A stretch of DNA of 64,000 bases, taken from Kitasatospora sp. NBC_01266. Lineage in GTDB: Bacteria > Actinomycetota > Actinomycetes > Streptomycetales > Streptomycetaceae. Below the pieces are notes generated by a model that was given only the letters and a program-made list of their open reading frames with translations, searched no databases and had not been told where the DNA came from. This document shows positions 44,281-51,920 of this stretch, piece by piece (positions within the stretch are counted from its first letter, which is position 1; the number at the start of each line of letters is the position of its first letter). The DNA lies in contig NZ_CP108458.1 in NCBI RefSeq assembly GCF_036242395.1, forward strand, positions 2,914,001-2,978,000, read 5' to 3'. A program made the position numbers and the translations under genes.

Positions 44281-45459
44281 CTACGACTCGGCCAGGATCT
44301 GCCCCACGTACCGGGCAACGGCTCGGACCGCCCCCATCGTGCCGGGGTAGTCCATCCGCGTCGGCCCGATCACGCCGAGCTTGGCCACGCTCTCGTCGCC
44401 CGAACCGTAGCCGACCGAGACGACCGACGTGGAATTCAGCCCTTCGTACTCGTTCTCCCGGCCGATCCGCACCGTCATCCCGCCGTCGGTGGTCTCGCCG
44501 AGCAGGCGGAGCAGCACCACGTGCTCCTCCAGCGCCTCCAGCACCGGCTGGATGGTGAGCGGGAAGTCGTGGCCGACCCGGGTCAGGTTGGCCGTGCCGG
44601 CCAGCATGATCCGCTCCTCGTTCTGCTCCACCAGGGTCTCGAAGAGGGTGGAGAGCACGGTGGCGACGATCGGGCGCTCGGCCGGCTCGAAGGCCGCCGG
44701 CAGGTCGTCCACCAGGGCCGGGACGTCGGGGAACCGCTGGCCGCCGGCCCGGGCGTTCAGCCGGGCGCGCAGGTCGGCCAGGGTGGACTCGCGGACCGGA
44801 CCGGGGCAGTCGACCACCCGCTGCTCGACCCGCCCGGTGTCGGTGATCAGCACCAGCATCACCTTGGCCGGGGCGAGCGAGACCAGCTCGACATGGCGCA
44901 CCGCGGAGCGGGAGAGCGACGGGTACTGGACCACCGCGACCTGGCGGGTCAGCTGGGCCAGCAGCCGCACGGTGCGGGCCACCACGTCGTCCAGGTCGAC
45001 CGCGCCGTCCAGGAAGTGCCGGATCGCGCGACGCTCGGGGGCGCTCATCGGCTTGACCTCGGCCAGCCGGTCGACGAAGAGCCGGTAGCCCTTGTCGGTC
45101 GGGATCCGGCCGGCGCTGGTGTGCGGCTGCTGGATGTAGCCGTCCTCTTCCAGGGTGGCCATGTCGTTGCGCACCGTGGCCGGCGAGACGCCGAGGTTGT
45201 GGCGCTCCACCAGGGCCTTGGAGCCCACCGGCTCCTCGGTGCCGACGTAGTCCTGGACGATGGCGCGCAGCACCGCGAGCTTGCGCTCGTCGAGCTGGCG
45301 CAGCTCCACCCGGCCGACCTCGGCGCCCCGGGCGACGCGGCCGGCCGGAGCGGCCTTGGCGCCCGGGCGGGCGGAGCGGGCGGCGGGCCGCCCGGCCGGC
45401 TGGTCGCCGACCGGGTCGCGACCGCTCGGACGCGGGTCGGAATCGGGTTCGTCGAACAT
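44281..45459 (-). CDS. hrcA: Heat-inducible transcriptional repressor HrcA
   Basis: The 392-residue repressor has a winged-helix domain ([30 protein letters not shown] ... [35 protein letters not shown], in parts) and a GAF-like and C-terminal domain. HrcA binds CIRCE elements and is released on heat stress when GroE is occupied. The ATG at 45459 has GGGAGGTG upstream. Compared with usual Streptomyces HrcA, which starts near LDERKL, there is an extra N-terminal tail of about 55 Pro/Arg/Ala-rich residues. It is followed by dnaJ. Confidence 0.94.
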   Translation of the reverse strand: MFDEPDSDPRPSGRDPVGDQPAGRPAARSARPGAKAAPAGRVARGAEVGRVELRQLDERKLAVLRAIVQDYVGTEEPVGSKALVERHNLGVSPATVRNDMATLEEDGYIQQPHTSAGRIPTDKGYRLFVDRLAEVKPMSAPERRAIRHFLDGAVDLDDVVARTVRLLAQLTRQVAVVQYPSLSRSAVRHVELVSLAPAKVMLVLITDTGRVEQRVVDCPGPVRESTLADLRARLNARAGGQRFPDVPALVDDLPAAFEPAERPIVATVLSTLFETLVEQNEERIMLAGTANLTRVGHDFPLTIQPVLEALEEHVVLLRLLGETTDGGMTVRIGRENEYEGLNSTSVVSVGYGSGDESVAKLGVIGPTRMDYPGTMGAVRAVARYVGQILAES

Positions 45460-45578
45460 GGCACGCACCTCCCTCTTCGCGCGTTGTCCAGGTACCAGGG
45501 TCCTGCGGGGCAAGTCCTTCGCCGAGCATCGCGCCGAGTGGTTCGGCGCACGCTCGGCACTGCTCGGTCGGATCGGGC

Positions 45579-45605
45579 TTGGCACTCTGCACAGTGGAGT
45601 GCCAG
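45579..45605. promoter_or_regulatory. CIRCE operator
   Basis: TTGGCACTC (45579-45587), nine bases, then GAGTGCCAG (45597-45605) matches the CIRCE consensus (TTAGCACTC-N9-GAGTGCTAA) with the core GCACTC and GAGTGC intact. It lies 120 bp upstream of hrcA and is the expected HrcA site controlling hrcA-dnaJ. No gene is seen in the remaining 45460-45840 gap. Confidence 0.9.
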
Positions 45606-45840
45606 AACCGTACCTGCCAGTGTAAGGCCCGGGTCCGACGGCAGGAACGCCCTGGCCGTGGATGCCGCGCGGATCACTCCGCGCGGTGCCCCCTGCCGGA
45701 CGGACGTGACGAGCGACGCGCGATCATGTCCGACCAGGGTGGTGCCCGCCGCCCGGCGAAGTGGCAGCATCGATAGCAACTGAGATCGGGGCCGGAACGA
45801 CCGCCCCGACGATGGAGAACTGATGGACAGAGGAGCAGCC

Positions 45841-46770
45841 ATGTCGGCGTCCGGCCCCCACACCCGTTTTGCTCCCGACCGTGGGCTGTCCACGCGGATG
45901 GTCACCACGATGTTCCTGATCGGGCTGCTGTACGTCGGTTTCACGGGTGTGCTGATCGTCCTGCTGAAGGGCGCCTGGCCGCTGATCGTGCTGCTGATGG
46001 GCGGGCTCTTCGTCGCGCAGTTCTGGTTCAGCGACAAGATCACCGAGCGGGCGATGGGCGCCCACGAGGTCACCCCCGAGCAGTACCCGCAGCTGCACGG
46101 CACCATTGACCGGCTCTGCGCCCTGGCCGACATGCCCAAGCCGCGGGTCGCGGTGGCCAACAACGACATGCCCAACGCCTTCGCCACCGGCCGCAACCCG
46201 CAGAACGCGGTGGTCTGCGTGACCACCGGCCTGCTGCGCCGGCTGGAGCCGGAGGAGCTGGAGGGCGTGCTCGCGCACGAGCTCTCGCACGTCGCGCACC
46301 GGGACGTCGCCGTGATGACGATCGCCGGCTTCCTCGGCGTACTGGCCGGCGCGATCACCCGGATCGCGCTCTACAGCGGCATGATGAGCGGCGGCAACCG
46401 GAACAACAACAACAATGACAGCGCCGCGATCCTGATGATCATCATCCCGATCGTCAGCGTGGTGGTCTACGCGCTCAGCTTCCTGCTCACCCGGCTGCTC
46501 TCCCGCTACCGCGAGCTGGCCGCCGACCGCGCCGCCGCCCAGCTGACCGGCCGGCCCAGCGCGCTCGCCTCGGCGCTGACCAAGGTGACCGGGCAGATCT
46601 CCGCGATCCCGACCAAGGACCTGCGCCAGGCGCAGCCCTACAACGCCTTCTTCTTCGCCCCCGCGCTGAACGCCCGCGAGGCGGCCACCCAGCTGATGTC
46701 CACCCACCCCAGCCTGGAGCAGCGGCTGGAGCAGCTGGGCAAGATCTCCGCCGAGCTGGGTCAGCACTGA
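45841..46770 (+). CDS. htpX: HtpX-type membrane zinc metalloprotease
   Basis: The 309-residue protein (315 if translation begins at 45823) has two N-terminal membrane helices, HELSH (His146, Glu147, His150), two further hydrophobic segments and ELAADRAAAQLTG with the third zinc ligand. HtpX proteases degrade damaged membrane proteins. GAGGAG lies before ATG 45841. The Asn-rich stretch NRNNNNND between helices is unusual in this genome. The next gene is pspAB, 30 bp downstream, forming a membrane-stress pair. Confidence 0.93.
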   Translation: MSASGPHTRFAPDRGLSTRMVTTMFLIGLLYVGFTGVLIVLLKGAWPLIVLLMGGLFVAQFWFSDKITERAMGAHEVTPEQYPQLHGTIDRLCALADMPKPRVAVANNDMPNAFATGRNPQNAVVCVTTGLLRRLEPEELEGVLAHELSHVAHRDVAVMTIAGFLGVLAGAITRIALYSGMMSGGNRNNNNNDSAAILMIIIPIVSVVVYALSFLLTRLLSRYRELAADRAAAQLTGRPSALASALTKVTGQISAIPTKDLRQAQPYNAFFFAPALNAREAATQLMSTHPSLEQRLEQLGKISAELGQH

Positions 46771-46800
46771 CCCACGCACCATCCCCGAAAGGAACGATCC

Positions 46801-47385
46801 GTGGGATTCCTGGACGCGCTGCTCGGCCGCACCAAGCCGGTCAAGCCCGACCTCGACCAGCTGTTCGGTGTGCCCTCGGCCGCCCTCACCCTGGAGGCCG
46901 CCGCCGGCTTCACGCCCACCGGGCTGGGCTCGGTCTGCTTCGCCGCGGTCGAGGGCGGCGCCTTCGTCGAGGTGGAGCGGCAGGTGCGGGCCCTGCTGGA
47001 CGCCGACACGGCGGGCGGCGGCACGCCGGTGGAGGCCAGCCGGGACCAGTACGGCTACTCCTGGCTGCTCGCCCGGCACACCCCCGAGGAGCTGCCCGAC
47101 CTGGTCAACGACCTGCACGCGGTCAACAGCGAGCTGGAGGCCAACGGCTTCGGGCCGCAGCTGCTCTGCTCGCTGGTGGGCTTCCGCAACGAGGCCGGCC
47201 AGTCGCTGGCGCTGGTCTACCTCTACAAGCGCGGCGCGTTCTACCCGTTCGCCCCGATGCCCGGCGGCGGCGAGCGCCGCAACAGCCCGCTGGAGCTGCA
47301 GGTGAAGGCGATGCTCGGCAACGACCTGCGGCTGGAGACGGACCTGAGCCGCTGGTTCCCGGTCTGGGGCGCGCCCGGCCTGTGA
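46801..47385 (+). CDS. pspAB: PspA-associated protein PspAB
   Basis: This 194-residue protein starts GFLDALLGRTKPVKPDLDQLFG and continues with LEAAAGFTPTGLGSVCFAAVEGGAF, the recognisable pattern of the PspAB family found beside htpX in actinobacteria. It has no membrane segment. By context it is linked to phage-shock/membrane-stress responses. The AAAGGAA-like site just before the GTG at 46801 supports the start. A T-tailed terminator follows. Confidence 0.88.
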   Translation: MGFLDALLGRTKPVKPDLDQLFGVPSAALTLEAAAGFTPTGLGSVCFAAVEGGAFVEVERQVRALLDADTAGGGTPVEASRDQYGYSWLLARHTPEELPDLVNDLHAVNSELEANGFGPQLLCSLVGFRNEAGQSLALVYLYKRGAFYPFAPMPGGGERRNSPLELQVKAMLGNDLRLETDLSRWFPVWGAPGL

Positions 47386-47398
47386 CGCGTTCGTGCTG

Positions 47399-47440
47399 AG
47401 CCGACGGCCCGTGGATCCTGACGGGCCGTCGGCTTTTCCT
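47399..47440 (+). terminator. Rho-independent terminator with T-tail
   Basis: AGCCGACGGCCCGT (47399-47412) and ACGGGCCGTCGGCT (47421-47434) form a 14-bp stem followed by TTTTCCT. It ends the htpX-pspAB transcript. Confidence 0.92.
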
Positions 47441-47445
47441 ATAGT
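47418..47445 (+). promoter_or_regulatory. Putative leaderless promoter of the DUF3097 gene
   Basis: TATAGT (47440-47445) ends seven bases before the ATG at 47453, and CTGACG (47418-47423) is 16 bp upstream of it. Transcription would begin at or near the A of the start codon. The -35 lies inside the terminator stem of the previous gene. Confidence 0.55.
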
Positions 47446-47452
47446 TCCTCCC

Positions 47453-48280
47453 ATGCGCAGCACTCAGTACGGCCCCGACCTGACCCCGCCCTGGAAGCGG
47501 CCGGGGGGACAGCCCGCCCCGGAGGTGGCCGCCCAGCGGGACCTGGTGGTCGAGGAGGCCACCACCGGCTTCTGCGGCGCGGTGGTGCGCTGCGAGAAGA
47601 CCGCCGAGGGCCTGACGGTGACCCTGGAGGACCGGTTCGGCAAGCACCGGGTCTTCCCGCTGGTGCCGCGCGGCTTCCTGCTGGAGGGCAAGGTGGTCAC
47701 CCTGGTCCGCCCGTCCGGGCCGGCACCGGCCCGGGGTCCGGGCCGGACCGCCTCCGGCTCGATCGCGGTGCGCGGCGCCCGGGCCCGGGTCGCCCGGGAG
47801 TCGCGGATCTACGTCGAGGGCCGGCACGACGCGGAGCTGGTCGAGCGGGTCTGGGGCGATGACCTGCGGATCGAGGGCGTGGTGGTCGAGTACCTGGAGG
47901 GCATCGACGACCTGCCGGCCATCGTGGCCGAGTTCGCCCCCGGCGAGGGGCGGCGGCTGGGCGTGCTGGTGGACCACCTGCTCCCCGGGACCAAGGAGCA
48001 CCGGATCGCCTCGGCCGTCACGGGGGAGGCCGTGCTGGTGGTGGGCCATCCGTTCATCGACATCTGGCAGGCCGTCAAGCCCGCCAGCGTCGGCATCGCG
48101 GGCTGGCCCGAGGTGCCGCGCGGTGAGGTCTGGAAGGAAGGGATCTGCCGCCGCCTGGGCTGGCCGGTGGACACCCCGGCGGCCTGGAAGCGGATCCTGG
48201 CCTCGGTGGACTCGTTCCGCGACCTTGAGCCCCAGTTGCTGGGGCGGGTGGAAGAGCTGATCGATTTCGTGACCGGGTAG
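47453..48280 (+). CDS. DUF3097 family protein
   Basis: The 275-residue protein begins RSTQYGPDLTPPWKRPGG and has the conserved DUF3097 features RIYVEGRHDAELVERVWGDDLR and RRLGVLVDHLLPGTKEHRIA. The EGRHDAELVE and DHLLPGTKE segments resemble a Toprim-like metal-binding arrangement, so a nucleic-acid role is possible but not shown. No ribosome site precedes the ATG at 47453, consistent with a leaderless transcript. It is convergent with hemW. Confidence 0.87.
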   Translation: MRSTQYGPDLTPPWKRPGGQPAPEVAAQRDLVVEEATTGFCGAVVRCEKTAEGLTVTLEDRFGKHRVFPLVPRGFLLEGKVVTLVRPSGPAPARGPGRTASGSIAVRGARARVARESRIYVEGRHDAELVERVWGDDLRIEGVVVEYLEGIDDLPAIVAEFAPGEGRRLGVLVDHLLPGTKEHRIASAVTGEAVLVVGHPFIDIWQAVKPASVGIAGWPEVPRGEVWKEGICRRLGWPVDTPAAWKRILASVDSFRDLEPQLLGRVEELIDFVTG

Positions 48281-48301
48281 GGGCTGACCGCCCCAGCCAG
48301 C

Positions 48302-49531
48302 TCAGTCCACCAGGTCGCGCACCACCGCGTCGGCCAGCAGCCGCCCGCGCAGGGTCAGCGCGGCCCGGCCGGCGGCGAACGGCTCGGCGGCCAGCAGGCC
48401 GTCGGCCAGCGCGCGCTCGGCGGCCCGCAGGCCGGTGGCGGTGAGCAGATCGAGCGGGCAGCCGTCGACCAGGCGCAGCTCCAGCAGGATCCGCTCCACC
48501 CGCTGGTCCTCGGCCGGCAGCACCTCGCGGCCCTGGGCGGGCGTGCGGCCCTCGGCGAGCGCCCGCGCGTAGGCTGCCGGGTGCTTGGCGTTCCACCACC
48601 GCACGCCCCCCACGTGGCTGTGTGCACCAGGGCCCGCGCCCCACCAGTCGGCCCCGGTCCAGTACAGCTCGTTGTGCCGGCAGCGGGCCGCCTCGTCGGT
48701 GGCCCAGTTGGAGACCTCGTACCAGCTGTAGCCGGCCGCGGTCAGCGCCTCCTCGGCGATCAGGTAGCGGTCCGCGTGCACGTCGTCGTCGACCATCGGC
48801 AGCTCGCCGCGCTTGATCCGGCCGGCCAGCCGGGTGCCCTCCTCGACGATCAGCGAGTAGGCCGAGACGTGGTCGGGCCCGGCGCCGATCGCGGCACTCA
48901 GCGACGCCCGCCAGTCCTCGTCGCTCTCCCCCGGCGTGCCGTAGATCAGGTCCAGGTTGACGTGCTCGAAGCCGGCCGCTCTCGCCTCGGCGACGCAGGC
49001 CTCGGGCCGGCCCGGGGTGTGGTGGCGGTCCAGCACCTGGAGCACGTGCGGGCGGGCGCTCTGCATCCCGAAGGAGATCCGGTTGAAGCCGCCCTCGCGC
49101 AGCTCGGCCAGGTAGGCCGGGTCGACCGACTCGGGGTTGGCCTCGGTGGTCACCTCGGCGTCCTCGGCCAGCCCGAACTCCTCGCGGATCGCGGCCAGCA
49201 TCGCCACCAGGTCGCGGGCCGGCAGCAGGGTGGGCGTGCCGCCGCCGAGGAACACGGTGCGCACCGGCAGCTCGGCGTCACCCAGCACCTTGCGGGCCAG
49301 CCGGATCTCGCCGACCAGGTTGGCCGCGTAGGTCTCCTGCGAGGCGACCGCCCCCGCCGAGTGCAGCTCGGTGGCGGTGTAGGTGTTGAAGTCGCAGTAC
49401 CCGCAGCGGGTGGCGCAGTACGGCACGTGCAGGTAGAAACCGAACGGCCGGTCACCGAGTCCGGTGCGGGCGTGGGCGGGCAGCGAGCCGTCGGACGGCA
49501 CGGGTTCGCCGTCGGGGAGTGCGGAGGGCAT
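48302..49531 (-). CDS. hemW: Radical SAM protein HemW
   Basis: The 409-residue protein has HVPYCATRCGYCDFNTYT, with the CxxxCxxC motif plus a following Cys-free YCDF that binds the [4Fe-4S] cluster and SAM, then GGGTPTLL, ITTE-like VTTEANPES and NRISFGMQSA. HemW is a haem-binding chaperone-like member once named oxygen-independent coproporphyrinogen oxidase. The start at 49531 (MPSALPDGEPV) follows the family; longer frames upstream run through a palindromic intergenic element. Confidence 0.9.
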   Translation of the reverse strand: MPSALPDGEPVPSDGSLPAHARTGLGDRPFGFYLHVPYCATRCGYCDFNTYTATELHSAGAVASQETYAANLVGEIRLARKVLGDAELPVRTVFLGGGTPTLLPARDLVAMLAAIREEFGLAEDAEVTTEANPESVDPAYLAELREGGFNRISFGMQSARPHVLQVLDRHHTPGRPEACVAEARAAGFEHVNLDLIYGTPGESDEDWRASLSAAIGAGPDHVSAYSLIVEEGTRLAGRIKRGELPMVDDDVHADRYLIAEEALTAAGYSWYEVSNWATDEAARCRHNELYWTGADWWGAGPGAHSHVGGVRWWNAKHPAAYARALAEGRTPAQGREVLPAEDQRVERILLELRLVDGCPLDLLTATGLRAAERALADGLLAAEPFAAGRAALTLRGRLLADAVVRDLVD

Positions 49532-49540
49532 GGGTCCATT

Positions 49541-49680
49541 GTCCGGTACCGGCGGGGGTGCCCTTGAGCGACTGGGCTGCGAGGCAGCGGATGGTGGGGG
49601 TCGCCGAGGAACGAGGCGGCACCCGCCATCCGCGTAGGAGCAGCCCACCAAGCGGCCAAATGTCCCGCCGGTACTGGGAC
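49541..49680. repeat. 140-bp nested imperfect palindrome filling the fadD-hemW gap
   Basis: Paired arms from outside in: GTCC/GGAC (49541-49544, 49677-49680), TACCGGCGGG/CCCGCCGGTA (49547-49556, 49664-49673), CTTG/CAAG (49563-49566, 49649-49652), GGGCTGC/GCAGCCC (49574-49580, 49640-49646), GCGGATGG/CCATCCGC (49587-49594, 49626-49633), and GGGT/ACCC with GCC/GGC near the tip. The left half can also pair with itself locally (GCTGC/GCAGC). It begins right after the acyl-CoA ligase stop. Confidence 0.75.
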
Positions 49681-51594
49681 TCAGGCCTCGTTGGCGCCCG
49701 CGTACATCTCCTGGACCGCCTCGGCGTAGGCCCGCTCGACCACCGGGCGCTTGACCTTCAGGCTCGGGGTCAGCTCGCCGTGCTCGACGTCCAGGTCCCT
49801 GGGCAGGATGTGGAACTTCTTGACCGTCTGCCAGCGCTGCAGCTCGGCGTTGAGCTTCTTCACGAAGCCCTCGACCAGCGTGCGGACCTGCGGCGAGCCG
49901 ACCACCTCGGCGTAGCTCCTGCCGGCCAGGTCGTGCTCGGCGGCCCACTGCATGATCACCGGCTCGTCCAGCGAGATCAGCGCGGTGCAGTAGTTGCGGC
50001 CGTTGCCGATCACCAGGATGTTGCTGACGAACGGGCAGATCGCCTTGAACTTGCCCTCGACCTCGCTGGGCGCGACGTACTTGCCGCCGGAGGTCTTGAA
50101 CATGTCCTTCTTGCGGTCGGTGATCCGCAGATAGCCGTCCGGGCTGACCTCGCCGATGTCACCGGTGTGGAACCAGCCGTCCGGCTCCAGCACCTCGGCG
50201 GTCTGCTCCGGGTTGTCGTGGTAGCCGCGCATCACGGCCGGTCCGCGCAGCAGGATCTCGCCGTCCTCGGCGATCCGGACCTCGGTGCCCGGCAGCGGCT
50301 TGCCGACGGTGCCGACCCGGATGTCCTCCGTGGGGTTGACCACCACGCCCGCGCTGGTCTCCGTGAGCCCGTAGCCCTCCAGGATCGGCACGCCAGCGCC
50401 CAGGAAGAAGTAGCCGATCTCGGGGGCCAGCGCGGCGCTGCCGGAGACCGAGCCGCGCAGCCGACCGCCGAAGGCCGCCCGGATCTTGGCGTAGACCAGC
50501 TTGTCGGCCAGCGCGTGCTGGACCCGCAGGCCGAGCGGAGCACTGTCGCGGCCGGTGGCGAGCCGGTTCTCCTGGACGGTCCTGGCGTAGTCGCGGGCCA
50601 CCTTGGCCGCCCACATGAAGATCTTGTACTTGGCGCCGCCCTCGGCTCTGGCCCTGCCCGCGATGCCGTTGTAGACCTTCTCGAAGATCCGCGGCGCGGA
50701 GGCCATCAGGGTGGGCCGGATCGCCGGCAGGTTGTGGATGATCCGGTCCACCCGGCCGTCCACCGCCATCACGTGGCCGGTGGCGATCTGGCCGCAGATC
50801 AGCGACTTGCCGAAGACGTGCGACAGCGGCAGCCACATGAACTGCAGGTCGTCGGAGCGCAGCAGGCCGCTCTCCTGCTGGGCGACGCCCTCGTAGGACC
50901 AGCAGTCGTGGACCAGACGCACGCCCTTGGGGCGGCCGGTGGTGCCGGAGGTGTAGATCAGGCTGGCCAGCTGCTCGGGGTCCAGTCCGTCCACCGCCCG
51001 GCGGATCGCGTCCGGGTGCTCCTTGAGGTAGGCGGCGCCGCGCTCCTCCAGCTCGGCCAGGGTGAGCACGGTGATGCCCTCGGGCTCGGGGCGCTCGGCC
51101 GGCAGGTCGAAGAGGACCACGGTGCGCAGCTCGGGCAGCTGGTCGTGCTGGTCGACCGCCTTGGCCAGCTGGGCGGCGTTCTCGGCGAAGAGCAGCCGGC
51201 TGCCGGAGTTGGCCAGGATGAAGCCGGTCTCGTCCGCGTTGGTGCTCGGGTAGATGGTGGTGGTGGCCACACCGGCGCACATGTTGCCCATGTCGGCGAT
51301 GATCCACTCGATCCGGGTGGACGCGGCGATCGCCGCCCGGTCCTCGGGCTCGATCCCCAGCGACATCAGGCCGGCGGCCGTGTTGCTGACCCGTGCGGCG
51401 ATCTGCGCCCAGGTGAGCGAGCGCCACTGCTCGGCGCCCGGCGCACCGTCGGCCGCGTGCTCGTCGACCGGAGCGGGGAACCTGTATGCCTCCGCGTCAG
51501 GCGTGGCCTTTACCCTGCTGAGGAACAGGTGGGCCACTGAGGCCGGACGCCCGGCGATCTTGTCGGAGCCGATGACGGACTGCGCTGAACTCAA
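49681..51594 (-). CDS. Long-chain acyl-CoA ligase (AMP-binding)
   Basis: The 637-residue enzyme has the AMP-binding motif LIYTSGTTGRPKGV, the GYGLTETSAGV adenine-binding region, and the C-terminal hinge DRKKDMFKTSGGKYVAP. It activates fatty acids to acyl-CoA through acyl-adenylates, as in the FadD15-like group. The start is a TTG at 51594 with GGAGG at ideal spacing. A 32-bp palindrome lies about 75 bp upstream, probably the operator of a fatty-acid-sensing regulator. Confidence 0.92.
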   Translation of the reverse strand: MSSAQSVIGSDKIAGRPASVAHLFLSRVKATPDAEAYRFPAPVDEHAADGAPGAEQWRSLTWAQIAARVSNTAAGLMSLGIEPEDRAAIAASTRIEWIIADMGNMCAGVATTTIYPSTNADETGFILANSGSRLLFAENAAQLAKAVDQHDQLPELRTVVLFDLPAERPEPEGITVLTLAELEERGAAYLKEHPDAIRRAVDGLDPEQLASLIYTSGTTGRPKGVRLVHDCWSYEGVAQQESGLLRSDDLQFMWLPLSHVFGKSLICGQIATGHVMAVDGRVDRIIHNLPAIRPTLMASAPRIFEKVYNGIAGRARAEGGAKYKIFMWAAKVARDYARTVQENRLATGRDSAPLGLRVQHALADKLVYAKIRAAFGGRLRGSVSGSAALAPEIGYFFLGAGVPILEGYGLTETSAGVVVNPTEDIRVGTVGKPLPGTEVRIAEDGEILLRGPAVMRGYHDNPEQTAEVLEPDGWFHTGDIGEVSPDGYLRITDRKKDMFKTSGGKYVAPSEVEGKFKAICPFVSNILVIGNGRNYCTALISLDEPVIMQWAAEHDLAGRSYAEVVGSPQVRTLVEGFVKKLNAELQRWQTVKKFHILPRDLDVEHGELTPSLKVKRPVVERAYAEAVQEMYAGANEA

Positions 51595-51668
51595 CGAGAC
51601 CTCCGGGGGACCAGGTGGCCGAGGGTGGATGTGTGCGGGGGCTTGGGGGTGGACCGCCCGACGGGTTC

Positions 51669-51700
51669 GTTATCGGCGAGTTACTTAACTCGCCAGTAAC
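51669..51700. promoter_or_regulatory. 32-bp palindromic operator upstream of the acyl-CoA ligase
   Basis: GGCGAGTTA (51675-51683) and TAACTCGCC (51686-51694) are perfect arms with a CT centre; GTTA (51669-51672) and TAAC (51697-51700) extend the symmetry past a 2-bp mismatch. It resembles TetR-type fatty-acid regulator sites. The rest of the 51595-51920 gap holds no gene. Confidence 0.65.
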
Positions 51701-51920
51701 AAAGCTGTCGACAGCCTAGGCCCAACAGGGCACCCCTGTTAAGAGGCAACCGCCCTCTGACATCGTGCCGAACTTGTGGTGCCTCAACCGTGCCTCAACG
51801 ATGCTTCAACCGAAGAGATGACCAATCCGATCACCGGATCAGGAGATATACCCGCGTGGTAAGCGTGGCAAGGCAGAAAATGAGGATGCGAATCCTCCCG
51901 TCGACATCGAGAGTGTCCGA

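Noticed and set aside
42064..45783. 1,239-codon + strand frame over rsmE, dnaJ and hrcA
   Set aside because: Antisense shadow of three well-recognised genes, with no ribosome site or known domain.
48302..49948. Longer hemW beginning at 49948
   Set aside because: The extension runs through the end of the acyl-CoA ligase gene and the palindromic gap; the conserved N-terminus starts at 49531.
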